The notes below the pieces were generated by a model. The model saw only the letters and a list, made by a program, of their open reading frames with translations, was not told the DNA's origin and made no database searches. A stretch of 11,642 nt of DNA from Alphaproteobacteria bacterium (GTDB taxonomy: Bacteria; Pseudomonadota; Alphaproteobacteria; Rhodobacterales; Rhodobacteraceae). Where the stretch lies: contig RFIR01000097.1 in the NCBI GenBank assembly GCA_003695135.1, forward strand, positions 1 through 11,642, read 5' to 3'. The translations under genes and the position numbers were made by a program. This document shows positions 1 through 7,921 of this stretch, piece after piece (within the stretch, counting starts at the first letter, position 1; each line of letters opens with the position of its first letter).

Positions 1-1745
1 GGTCAACACGATGTCGATCTCGTCCCGGTGTTGGCGAAACAGCTCCAGCGCCCGGTCGCCGCTTTCGGCCTGCAGGACGCCATAGCCCGCCCGGGTCAGC
101 ATCCGTGTGACAACCTCCATCACCTTGGGCTCGTCCTCGGCGACCAGTACGGTCAGACCCTTCTGTGTCGGCTCGACCCGTCTGGCCTCGGCCGGCTCCT
201 CGGCCTTCAGCTCGGCCCGGGCGGCGCGGAAATAGAGCTTGACCGTGGTCCCGACCCCGGGCTCGGAATAGATGCGGACATAGCCGCCGGACTGGCGCAT
301 GAAGCCGTCGACCATCGACAGCCCCAGACCGGAGCCGGAGCCGTTGGCCTTGGTCGAGAAGAAGGGCTCGATCACCTTGTCGAGCAGCTCGGGCGGAATG
401 CCCTCGCCGGTATCGCTGATGGCCAGCATGACATAGCGCCCGGGCTCGAAACTCTCGTGGCGTTCCTCGATGTATTCGCGCGAGATGCGCATGTTCGCGG
501 TCTCGATCGTCATTGTCCCGCCCCGCGGCATGGCATCCCGGGCATTCAGGATCAGGTTGAGGATCGCGTTTTCCGTCGACGCCCTGTCGGCCTCGACCGG
601 CCACAGCCCGGCGGTCAGCGAGGTCTCGATGCGGATGTTCGCGGGCAGGACCCGCTCGCTCCAGTCCCGGGTCTGCGATACGATCCGGTTGAGATCGAGC
701 ACGGTCGGCCGCAGATCGGCGCGGCGCGCGAAGCTGAGCAGCTTGCGGGTCAGCTCGGCACCACGCCGCGTCGCCTCCAGCGCGTCGCGGATCTCGATCT
801 CGCGGGCCTGCTCGTCCTGCTCCTCGCGCAACAGTTCCAGATTGCCGAAATCACCGCCAGCAGGTTGTTGAAGTCATGCGCCAGCCCGCCGGTCAGATTG
901 CCGATCGCCTCCATCTTCTGGGCCTGGCGAAAGTGCGCCTCGGCCTCGCGCAGATCGGTGATGTCGAAGCTTGTGCCGATCTCCTTGATCACCTTGCCGT
1001 CTTCGTCGAGGATCGGCTCGATCAGCTCGCGCACATGACGTGTCTTCCCGGATTTGGTCAGGATGCGGTATTCCATGGCGACGGATTCGCCGCGCCGGAC
1101 CCGGCGGAAGTTTTCGCGTACGAATTCGCGGTCGTCGGGATGGGTCAGGTTCATCTCGCCCTCCAGGCCCGAGACCGCCGCGATGTATTCCTCCGGCGTC
1201 ATCTCGTGCTGGGCGGCGTGGGTCTCGGAGCAGTACTCGCACCGGTCCGCGATCGCATCGTTGACGAAATAGCCGAGCCTGGCGACCCTGACCGCCTGGC
1301 TGAGACGCGCCTCGCTTTCTGCGACGAGCTGCTCCTTGCTCTTGCGCTCTGCCGTTTCCCTGGCCAGCGAGGCCTCGAGCGTCCGTCCGCGCTGCTGCAA
1401 CGCGCGCATGCTGTTGTCTCGCTGGGTCCTGACGCGGCCCAGCAGCAGCCCGGTCGCGACATAGACGCCGACCCCGATCACCAGCTGCGGGATGCCGCCG
1501 GTCAGTGTCGGCGGGCCGAAGCCGGTCAGATAGGCATGCACGACATAGGCCGCCGAGACAATCCCGGCAACGATCCCCGGCCACTGCCCGCCCAGACCGC
1601 CGGCGAGTACGGTCGCCGCATAGAGGGCAAGGAAGGGCACCGGAAAGGCGAGGCCTTCTCTGTGCGCGAACTCGAGGGCCAGAACCACGGCGAAGGCCGG
1701 CAGTGCCGCAAGAATCTGTCTTTGATAGTCGCTCAACCCTGACAA
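1..1745 (-). pseudogene. Membrane-bound PAS hybrid histidine kinase, frameshifted and cut by the window edge
   Basis: Sensor kinase that would autophosphorylate a His and pass phosphate to its own receiver domain. The N-terminus (residues ~10-105) has about four hydrophobic segments, then a helical linker (~110-155) and a PAS domain (~150-268) with the PAS_3-type THPDD and a C-terminal DITDLREAE. The H-box GGLAHDFNNLLAVI follows, with phospho-acceptor H290. The frame then breaks near 847/848. The shifted frame is open to position 1 and supplies the rest: N-box (NLILNARDAM), G1 (DTGEGIP), G2 (GSGSGLGLSMV) and a receiver domain starting TVLVAEDEP. The window ends just before the expected receiver phospho-Asp. 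As read, the first frame stops at 750 after 331 residues, so the product would lack the ATPase domain. The likely start is TTG at 1745 (TTG 1736 is an alternative); no in-frame ATG lies between it and the upstream stop. The signal sensed is unknown. The domain call is firm; whether the frameshift is real or a sequencing error is open. Confidence 0.9.
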
Positions 1746-1987
1746 CCACCCGCAGCAGAAACCAGACCAGTGAAATCATTCACCTCAACTCAACCTCAGG
1801 TTACAACCCGTCGGGCGATTTGCAAACGCCCGGCCGGGCTTGCGCAGCCATGAACGAACCGGCCGTCATCGCCGCGCCTTGAGCACTGGCGGCCTGCAGC
1901 CGCAGGCGACTGTACAGTTATGTCTAGACCTGTCCCTGCCCGCGTCCTAGTCTCGCCCAGATGCGGGTCTGACGAAAGGCGGGGCAG
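1746..1987. promoter_or_regulatory. Divergent intergenic region with palindromes upstream of the flavoprotein gene
   Basis: This 242-base region separates the minus-strand kinase from the plus-strand flavoprotein gene, so promoters for both should lie here. It holds a 21-base near-palindrome at 1812-1832 (CGGGCG, A, TTTGCAAA, CGCCCG), a hairpin at 1892-1907 (GCCTGC/GCAGGC, 4-base loop), a perfect 10-base palindrome ACTGTACAGT at 1909-1918, and a perfect 8-base palindrome GTCTAGAC at 1922-1929. The last two sit about 60-80 bases before the flavoprotein start. That suits an operator for the TetR regulator encoded downstream, but this is inference. I could not assign convincing -35/-10 boxes. 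Confidence 0.45.
1909..1929. promoter_or_regulatory. Candidate TetR-family operator: two adjacent palindromes
   Basis: ACTGTACAGT (1909-1918) and GTCTAGAC (1922-1929) are both perfect palindromes, three bases apart. Their axes of symmetry are about 12 bases apart, roughly one helical turn. A TetR-family gene lies in the downstream transcription unit, and autoregulation through a palindrome at the head of the operon is usual for that family. Assigning this site to that regulator is a guess from position. Confidence 0.35.
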
Positions 1988-4402
1988 ATGAAATCGCAAT
2001 ACAGGGTCGTGGTGATCGGCGGTGGCGTGGTCGGCGCATCGGTGCTCTATCACCTGGCGAAATTCGGCTGGACCGACGTGGCGCTGATCGAGCGCAACGT
2101 GCTGACGGCGGGCTCGTCCTGGCACGCGGCGGGCGGGGTGCACGCGCTGAATGCCGATCCCAACATGGCCGCGCTTCAGGCCTACACCATCGACCTGCTT
2201 TCCGAGATCGAGAAGGAATCGGGTCAGTCCATCGGGCTGCACATGACCGGCGGCATCACCACCGCCTCCACCCCGATCCGCTGGGAATGGCTGAAATCGG
2301 CCTACCGCATCTTCCAGTCGATCGGCATCGAGGATTGCCGGCTGATGACGCCGGAGGAGATCAGGAAGGCCTGCCCGATCATGAATGTCGACAACATCCT
2401 CGGCGGGCTGTGGGCCAATCGCGAGGGCTATGTCGACACCACCGGCACCGTGCATGCCTATGCCAAATGCGCCCGCCAGCGCGGGGCGGAGGTGATCGAG
2501 CACAACCGGGTGCTGGAGCTCAACCCGCGCGCCGAAGGCGGCTGGGACGTGGTCACCGAGAAGGGCACGATCATTGCCGAGCATGTGGTCAATGCCGGCG
2601 GGCTGTGGGCCAAGCAGGTCGGGCGCATGGTCGGGCTGGAGCTGCCGGTCTCGCCGCTCTCGCACCACTATTTCGTCACCGAGACCATCCCCGAGGTGGC
2701 CGCGCTCGACTTCGAGGTGCCGATGTCGGTCGACCCCGACGGTTTCACCTACATGCGCCAGGACCAGAAGGGGATCCTCGTCGGTATCTACGAGATCGAC
2801 CACCGCCACTGGATGATGGACGGGGCGCCGTGGAATTACGGCATCGAGCTGTTGCAGGAGGAGCCCGACCGGCTGGAAAACGAGCTGGCCATGGCGTTTG
2901 CGCGCTACCCCTGTCTGGAGCATGTCGGCATCAAGACCTGGGTCAACGGCGCCTTCACCTTCTCGCCCGACGGCAACCCGCTGGTCGGGCCGGTCGATGG
3001 CGTGCCCGGCTACTGGCTGGCCTGCGGGGTGATGGCGGGCTTTCTGCAGGGCGGCGGCGTGGGCAAGACGCTGGCGGAATGGATGATCCATGGCGAGACC
3101 GAGGCCGATGCCTGGCCGATGGACATCGCCCGCTACGGCCCCTTCACCGCCAACCGCGAATACATCCGCCAGACCACCGGCCAGTTCTATTCGCGCCGCT
3201 TCGTGATGGCCTATCCCAACGAGCAGCTCTGGGCGGGCCGGCCGCTGAAGATGGCCCCGGCCCATTCGGAGATGACGGCGGCCGGGGCGCGCTGGGGCGA
3301 GAGCTGGGGGCTGGAGGTGCCGATCTACTTCGCACCGGAAGGCTTCGAGGAGATCCCCTCGCTGCGGCGGTCGAACGCGCATGAGATCGTCGGCGCCGAA
3401 TGCCGGGCAGTGCGCGAGACGGCCGGTCTTCTCGATATCTCCGGCTTCTCGCGCTACGAGGTGACCGGGCCGGAGGCGGAGGCCTGGCTCGACTGGCTGA
3501 TGGCCGGACGCCTGCCGAAACCGGGCCGGGCGCGGCTGGCGCCGATGCTCGCACCCTCCGGCCGGCTGAAGGGCGATCTGACGCTCTTCAACTGGGGCGA
3601 CGGCACATGGTGGATCATGGGCAGCTACTACCTGCGCGCCTGGCACATGCGCTGGTTCCACGACCATCTGCGCGAGGGGGTGAGCGTGCGCGACATCTCC
3701 GATGCCGTGGTCGGCTTCTCCGTCTCCGGGCCCAATGCGCGCGAGGTGCTGGCCGCGACCACGCATGAGGATGTGAGCCATGCGGCCCTGCCCTTCTTGG
3801 GCTGCCGGGTCATGGATGTCGGGCTGATCCGCGCCCGGGTCGGCCGGCTTTCGGTCTGCGGCGAGCTTGGCTACGAGATCAACTGTTCCGCCGCCGAGCA
3901 CATTGCGCTGCGCCGCACCCTTCTGGAGGCGGGCCGCGAGCACGGGCTGCGCGAGATCGGCTACAACGCGCTGGGCTCGCTGAGGCTGGAGAAGAGCTTC
4001 GGCATCTGGTCGGCCGAATTCCGCCAGGAATACACCCCGCGCATGACCGGCATGGATCGCTGGATCGACTGGCAGAAGCCCGATTTCATCGGGCGAGAGA
4101 AGGCGCTGGAAGAACGCGACGGCCCCGATCCCGCCCGCGTGCTGGTCACGCTGAAGATCGACGCCACCGATGCCGATGCCGGCGGCTACGAGCCGGTGTG
4201 GCAGGACGGCCGGCGGGTGGGCTTCGTCACCTCCGGCGGCTACGGCCACACCACCGGGCTGAGCATCGCCATGGCGCTGGTCGAGCCGGGCTGCGCCGCG
4301 CCGGGCACGCCGCTTTCGGTGCATGTGGTCGGCGAGGAGCGCGCGGCGGAGGTCATCCCGCCCTCGCCGCACGATCCGGAAGGCAGACGGATGCGGGCGT
4401 GA
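1988..4402 (+). CDS. Dimethylglycine/sarcosine dehydrogenase-like FAD oxidoreductase with GcvT domain
   Basis: Probable cytoplasmic flavoprotein (804 aa) that oxidatively removes an N-methyl group from a secondary or tertiary amine and passes the one-carbon unit to tetrahydrofolate. The N-terminal DAO-type Rossmann motif is VVVIGGGVVGAS (G11, G13, G16), with ribose-binding E35. SSWHAAGG contains H46, matching the His that carries covalent FAD in dimethylglycine and sarcosine dehydrogenases. The FAD domain runs to ~370, a linker of the FAO_M type to ~430, then the GCV_T fold (~430-700, with GRLKGDLTLF including D530, and GELGYE at 625-630) and GCV_T_C (~705-790). D530 fits the conserved folate-site Asp of the family. 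The length is close to the usual ~800-850 residues. The ATG has AAAGG about 8 bases upstream. The stop overlaps the TetR start. The substrate cannot be told from sequence; sarcosine, dimethylglycine or another N-methyl compound are all possible. Confidence 0.9.
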   Translation: MKSQYRVVVIGGGVVGASVLYHLAKFGWTDVALIERNVLTAGSSWHAAGGVHALNADPNMAALQAYTIDLLSEIEKESGQSIGLHMTGGITTASTPIRWEWLKSAYRIFQSIGIEDCRLMTPEEIRKACPIMNVDNILGGLWANREGYVDTTGTVHAYAKCARQRGAEVIEHNRVLELNPRAEGGWDVVTEKGTIIAEHVVNAGGLWAKQVGRMVGLELPVSPLSHHYFVTETIPEVAALDFEVPMSVDPDGFTYMRQDQKGILVGIYEIDHRHWMMDGAPWNYGIELLQEEPDRLENELAMAFARYPCLEHVGIKTWVNGAFTFSPDGNPLVGPVDGVPGYWLACGVMAGFLQGGGVGKTLAEWMIHGETEADAWPMDIARYGPFTANREYIRQTTGQFYSRRFVMAYPNEQLWAGRPLKMAPAHSEMTAAGARWGESWGLEVPIYFAPEGFEEIPSLRRSNAHEIVGAECRAVRETAGLLDISGFSRYEVTGPEAEAWLDWLMAGRLPKPGRARLAPMLAPSGRLKGDLTLFNWGDGTWWIMGSYYLRAWHMRWFHDHLREGVSVRDISDAVVGFSVSGPNAREVLAATTHEDVSHAALPFLGCRVMDVGLIRARVGRLSVCGELGYEINCSAAEHIALRRTLLEAGREHGLREIGYNALGSLRLEKSFGIWSAEFRQEYTPRMTGMDRWIDWQKPDFIGREKALEERDGPDPARVLVTLKIDATDADAGGYEPVWQDGRRVGFVTSGGYGHTTGLSIAMALVEPGCAAPGTPLSVHVVGEERAAEVIPPSPHDPEGRRMRA

Positions 4403-5022
4403 GCGTCGCTGCATCCGAACAGACGCGGCTCACGCGCGAGGACTGGCTGGATGCCGGGCTGGAACTGCTGACCGGGGCGGGGGTGGAGCGGGTCAAGATC
4501 ACCACGCTCGCCGACCGCCTCGGCAGCTCGCGCTCCAGCTTCTACTGGTTCTTCGCCAACCGCCAGGCGCTGCTGGATGCGCTGCTGCAGGCCTGGGATG
4601 CGCGCAACACACGCGGCATCGTCCGTCAGGCCGGCCTGCCGGCCGCGACCATCACCGAGGCGGTCTGCAACGTCTTCCGTTGCTGGGTGGATCCGGGCCT
4701 GTTCAGCCCCCGGCTCGATTTCGCCGTACGCGAATGGGCGCGGCGGTCGCAGGCGGTGCACCGGGTGGTGGAGGCGGCCGATGCCGCGCGGGTCGAGGCG
4801 CTCGCCGCCATGTTCCGCCGCCACGACTACGCGCCGGGCGAGGCGTTCATCCGCGCCCGGGTGCTCTACTACATGCAGATCGGCTATTACGCGATCGACC
4901 TGAAGGAGACGCTCGAGGACCGCCTCGCGCTGGTGCCGGACTATCTGCGCAGCTTTACCGGCCGCGAGCCGACCGAGGCCGAGATTGCCGCCTTCAGCCG
5001 CTTTGCCCGTGCGCAGGTCTGA
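4399..5022 (+). CDS. TetR/AcrR-family transcriptional regulator
   Basis: One-component repressor-type regulator of 207 residues. Residues ~11-60 form the TetR DNA-binding domain. The helix-turn-helix is around 34-53 (ITTLADRLGSSRSSFYWFF), followed by ANRQALLDALLQAW as in many family members. The remainder is a mostly helical ligand-binding and dimerisation domain. The start is taken as GTG 4399, whose first bases form a GTGA overlap with the stop of the flavoprotein gene. This implies translational coupling and makes the flavoprotein operon its most likely target. Upstream in-frame sequence lies inside the flavoprotein gene and is not used. It probably responds to the pathway substrate or an intermediate, but the ligand is unknown. 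Confidence 0.9.
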   Translation: MSVAASEQTRLTREDWLDAGLELLTGAGVERVKITTLADRLGSSRSSFYWFFANRQALLDALLQAWDARNTRGIVRQAGLPAATITEAVCNVFRCWVDPGLFSPRLDFAVREWARRSQAVHRVVEAADAARVEALAAMFRRHDYAPGEAFIRARVLYYMQIGYYAIDLKETLEDRLALVPDYLRSFTGREPTEAEIAAFSRFARAQV

Positions 5023-5139
5023 TTTCCCCGACCTCTGCGCGAAGAGCGTCCGCCCGGCACTGGACAGCGCCTAGGCCTCGGAATAGACAGACCTCGATGA
5101 TTGACCCTTCACAGCAAAAGAAAACCGTGGAGTAAAGCC

Positions 5140-6819
5140 ATGCGATTTGCGTTCAGCACTATAGTGGCAATGTTCGTTTTGTGTTTGCCCCTCGCGGCGC
5201 CGGGCGCAGAACCACCCACTGCCGATCAACTTCGTCAGCAAATTGGCCCGCAAATCCCGCCCTACTGGAAAATTGACCAAATATCCGTCACCGCCCAGGT
5301 CAACCGGGGTGACGAGGTCGATCCCCTCTGGGCGCAACGTTTCGAGGCCCAGGTCACCCCCAAGACCGCGCTTTATGTTCCGGATCCGCAGGCGGGGCAG
5401 CTGATGCCCGGCTTCGTCCTTCTCGTGGAGACGGTGTCCGGAGATGCCAGCCGCATTCTCTACGGTACCTCGGTTTCCCAACTGCGCGCCGGACGATGGC
5501 AGTCCGAGGTGTCCCTCGAAAACCCGTTGACGGATCTTGGCAAGCCGAGGGACTTCTTCGGGCAACCGAATTTCGTCATCGGGTCCGAGGAACTGGCTGC
5601 ATTTCACAAAGCGCGCGCGGCTATGGTCGAGGCGGATCTGCAGGCGCAGTACTCGACAAAGACTCAACGCCTGGAAGCGCGTCTCGAGCAGCAACGGAGG
5701 AGGCTGGAGGCTGATCTGGAGCGCCAGCGCATGGAATTCAGGGTTCAGTTGGACGCTGAACGCCAAAAACTGGAGTCCGAGCACAACCGAAAGCTGGAAA
5801 ACCTTCAGCGGATGTTCGAACGGCAACGAGAGGCGAAAGTTGCGGAGATTGCCAAGCTGAAAGCCGCCTTCGATAAACAGCGCGAAACGCTCCTTGCCAA
5901 GCAGGCCGAGGAACTGAAGAAGCTCGAGAACGATATCGCAGCTGAAACTGACGCCGCGCGCCGCGAATCTGCAGCCTTGTCCGGGCTAGTTGAGGCTCTG
6001 GCCGAACGCACAATGGCGGTGGAAATGGCGAACAACGCCCGCAGGGAGGCGTTTGCCCGCGCTCTTCACTCCCGCATCGCACTTCTGGATGAGGTGACCC
6101 AGGCCCTGAACTCCGAAGACGTCAACGCGCAAATCGCGGCCTTCGACGCAGCGCTGATGACAGATGCAGTAGTGCTCGTGGATCTCGCGTTTGAAACGGG
6201 ACTGTCCAGCAGCAATCCAGACTTCTTCCGACACGCCGCATTGGCAGGGCTGACCCATCCGAACTCTGGAGTTAGGAAATTGGCAGTCGAGAAAGTATTG
6301 GGAAAAAAGGATGGTGAACTTCTGGCCACCCTCATCGAGAAATCCCCCTCAGATGAGCTTTTGACCGCCTTCGCCGCGGAATCGCCAAGCGCCGGTCTAA
6401 TCCGATTGATCAAGGCGCTGCCGCAAGAAAGGCGGGATGCGTTGATTGCCCGCGTATCAGCGACCGGGCCGGATAGCGCCCGGCGAGCGATTGCCAAAAT
6501 GCTGATCGAGGGTACTGGCCGCTTCGCGCTGGTCCAGGGGGACGGTCAGGCGCGATTTGGTCAAGACGACCAAGTTTACGGCGCGATCATGGCCCCCAAC
6601 AGAATCGTAATTGGTACAAAGATAAACGGTGAAATTGTCAGCCATCCCAAGAAACCAAACAGCATTGTACGGTATCGGGTGAAGACCATTGGGCTGCCTC
6701 TCTTGATCACCGTTCGATCGCATCCGGGGGCGGCGATTCAGGGCTGCGTGTACGCTCGGGCGGCAAGATTCTATTCAATGAGACCATCAACGCACCGCAA
6801 GGACGTACGATCGAGTTGA
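5140..6819 (+). CDS. Exported coiled-coil protein of unknown function, C-terminus shifted out of frame
   Basis: Not recognised as a named family. As read it has 559 residues. It opens with a signal peptide (MRF, hydrophobic 4-20, likely cleavage after PGA at ~23), so it should be periplasmic or surface-exposed. Residues ~24-155 are a compact domain (YWKIDQISV, FVLLVETVSG, LGKPRDFFGQPNFVIGSEE). Residues ~155-290 are a long charged coiled coil with repeated LEA/LEQQ/KLE heptads. Residues ~295-475 look like helical repeats, and ~480 onward is beta-rich. From about residue 528 the frame is probably wrong: the continuation lies in another frame to 6917 (separate entry). The start ATG 5140 has GGAG about 7 bases upstream. 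The gene is poorer in GC and richer in A than both neighbours and separates the TetR and HAD genes, suggesting an insertion. A role in envelope structure or adhesion is possible, but nothing shows it directly. Confidence 0.75.
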   Translation: MRFAFSTIVAMFVLCLPLAAPGAEPPTADQLRQQIGPQIPPYWKIDQISVTAQVNRGDEVDPLWAQRFEAQVTPKTALYVPDPQAGQLMPGFVLLVETVSGDASRILYGTSVSQLRAGRWQSEVSLENPLTDLGKPRDFFGQPNFVIGSEELAAFHKARAAMVEADLQAQYSTKTQRLEARLEQQRRRLEADLERQRMEFRVQLDAERQKLESEHNRKLENLQRMFERQREAKVAEIAKLKAAFDKQRETLLAKQAEELKKLENDIAAETDAARRESAALSGLVEALAERTMAVEMANNARREAFARALHSRIALLDEVTQALNSEDVNAQIAAFDAALMTDAVVLVDLAFETGLSSSNPDFFRHAALAGLTHPNSGVRKLAVEKVLGKKDGELLATLIEKSPSDELLTAFAAESPSAGLIRLIKALPQERRDALIARVSATGPDSARRAIAKMLIEGTGRFALVQGDGQARFGQDDQVYGAIMAPNRIVIGTKINGEIVSHPKKPNSIVRYRVKTIGLPLLITVRSHPGAAIQGCVYARAARFYSMRPSTHRKDVRSS

Positions 6820-6917
6820 AACTGCCGGAGGGTACGACAGATGCTGTCGTCGAACACGTTCCAACGGGCTGGATGAATGAATGGCTCTTTTTCTCGCAAT
6901 TGGGTCCCAAACTGTGA
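6720..6917 (+). pseudogene. Out-of-frame true C-terminus of the coiled-coil protein gene
   Basis: This frame reads on smoothly from the preceding gene with protein-like content (SGLRVRSGGKILFNETINAP, then QGRTIELKLPEGTTDAVVEH) and ends at TGA 6915-6917. The in-frame tail of the gene as read is Arg-rich and unstructured (RPSTHRKDVRSS). One extra G in the G5 run at 6726-6730 would join them as HPGGGDSGLRV, giving a 592-residue protein. This segment has no start of its own. It may reflect a sequencing error, a real mutation or, less likely, ribosomal slippage by -1. Confidence 0.75.
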
Positions 6918-7152
6918 GACAGAATGGCACGTCTCCTGGCGGTTGCCCGGCTAAAGCAACCTCCTCCGTCGCGAGACTGCGCTCCACGGATTGGCGGCTG
7001 GTTGTCGGGGCGTCCAGAATAGACCCGCCTGATCATGTGGGTGCGAGGCAATTCACTGAATGGCAAGCCGTGCCCACGACTAGATCCCTTCACTACCCTG
7101 CGCACCGGGGGGGCTCGGGCGGGCCCGGACTGGCAAACGGGGTGAGGCGCAG
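6918..7152. other. Gene-free stretch between the coiled-coil and HAD genes
   Basis: I see no convincing gene in this 235-base stretch; the open frames through it have no recognisable content. A weak hairpin lies at 6941-6961. The last ~50 bases return to very high GC and contain a G7 run (7108-7114) and GAGG (7143-7146) before the HAD start. The change in composition is consistent with the right-hand edge of an inserted segment, but no terminal repeats or target duplication were found. Confidence 0.5.
6941..6961 (+). terminator. Weak hairpin after the coiled-coil gene, possible terminator
   Basis: GGTTGC (6941-6946) and GCAACC (6956-6961) form a 6-base stem with a 9-base loop, starting 23 bases after the corrected stop of the coiled-coil gene. 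No T run follows, so intrinsic termination would be weak at best. Confidence 0.25.
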
Positions 7153-7875
7153 ATGAAGCTGAGCGATTTCGAGGTGCTGAGCTTCGACTGCTACGGCACG
7201 CTGATCGACTGGGAAAGCGGCATGATCGCCGGGCTGGAGCCGCTGACCGCCCGGCTCGGCGGCAGGCTGAGCCGCGACGAGATCCTGCAGGCGCACGCCC
7301 GGGCCGAGAGCACCCAGCAGCGCTGGACCCCGACCATGCGCTACTCGGATCTGCTCGCCATCGTCTACAAGCGGCTGGCCGAGCAATGGGAGCTTGTGGT
7401 CACGCCCGAGGAATGCGCCGCCTATGGCGCCTCGGTGCCCAACTGGCCGGCCTTTCCCGACAGCCGCGAGGCGCTGGGCTATCTCAAGAAGCACTTCAGG
7501 CTGGTGATCCTGTCCAATGTCGACAATGTGAGCTTCGCAGCCAGCAACGCCCGGCTCGGGGTGCATTTCGATGCGGTCTATACCGCCGAGGATATCGGCT
7601 CCTACAAGCCGTCGGACCGCAATTTCGACTACATGCTGGAAAAGCTGGGCGAACGCGGCATCGCCAAGGGCAGGATCCTGCACACCGCCGAGAGCCTTTT
7701 TCACGACCATCTGCCGGCCAACCGTCACGGGCTCGCCTCCTGCTGGATCTACCGCCGCCACGCCCAGCAGGGATTTGGCGCCACCATGGATCCCGGCCAG
7801 ATGCCTCGGGTCGATTTCCGCTTCAACTCCATGGCCGATCTGGTCGAGGCGCACCGGGCCGAGACAGGGGGCTGA
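7153..7875 (+). CDS. Haloacid dehalogenase type II-like hydrolase (HAD superfamily)
   Basis: HAD-superfamily hydrolase of 240 residues, the normal size for L-2-haloacid dehalogenase-like proteins. Motif I is FDCYGTLID, with nucleophile D12. The residue two positions on is Y14 rather than Asp, as in dehalogenases (DxYGT) and unlike DxD phosphatases. Motif II is VILSNVDN (S121, N122), motif III is SYKPS (K152), and the motif IV region is HTAESLFHDHLPAN (D185). A helical cap occupies ~20-95. It is probably cytoplasmic. The ATG at 7153 has GAGG about 6 bases upstream. It points the same way as the flavoprotein and TetR genes but is separated from them by the coiled-coil gene. Many proteins with this signature are annotated as haloacid dehalogenases without shown dehalogenase activity, so the true substrate may be another carboxylic acid or a phosphate ester. 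Confidence 0.87.
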   Translation: MKLSDFEVLSFDCYGTLIDWESGMIAGLEPLTARLGGRLSRDEILQAHARAESTQQRWTPTMRYSDLLAIVYKRLAEQWELVVTPEECAAYGASVPNWPAFPDSREALGYLKKHFRLVILSNVDNVSFAASNARLGVHFDAVYTAEDIGSYKPSDRNFDYMLEKLGERGIAKGRILHTAESLFHDHLPANRHGLASCWIYRRHAQQGFGATMDPGQMPRVDFRFNSMADLVEAHRAETGG

Positions 7876-7921
7876 CGCCGCGCCCGGCCGCCACGCCGCT
7901 GGCAGGAGGGAGGCCGCGGGA

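Noticed and set aside
874..1779. Minus-strand frame starting at ATG 1779 with AGGTGA just upstream
   Set aside because: After ~20 residues it becomes Arg-rich nonsense overlapping the PAS kinase. The start signal is noted because a further frameshift near 1740-1770 could link it to the kinase, but nothing proves that.
1796..4414. Very long open frame on the minus strand opposite the flavoprotein gene
   Set aside because: It is a mirror of GC-rich codons: low-complexity His/Arg/Gly/Ala content with no domain, while the plus strand encodes a complete recognisable enzyme.
5101..5129. TTGACC as a -35 box for the coiled-coil gene
   Set aside because: No reasonable -10 box lies 16-18 bases downstream; the position it would occupy is in the ribosome binding region.
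5097..5135. 12-codon reading frame (MIDPSQQKKTVE) just before the coiled-coil gene
   Set aside because: It could be a leader peptide, but it has no clear ribosome binding site, no run of regulatory codons and no paired attenuator structure.
6707..7105. Minus-strand frame opposite the end of the coiled-coil gene, considered as a transposase remnant
   Set aside because: No transposase motifs, terminal inverted repeats or target duplication could be found.
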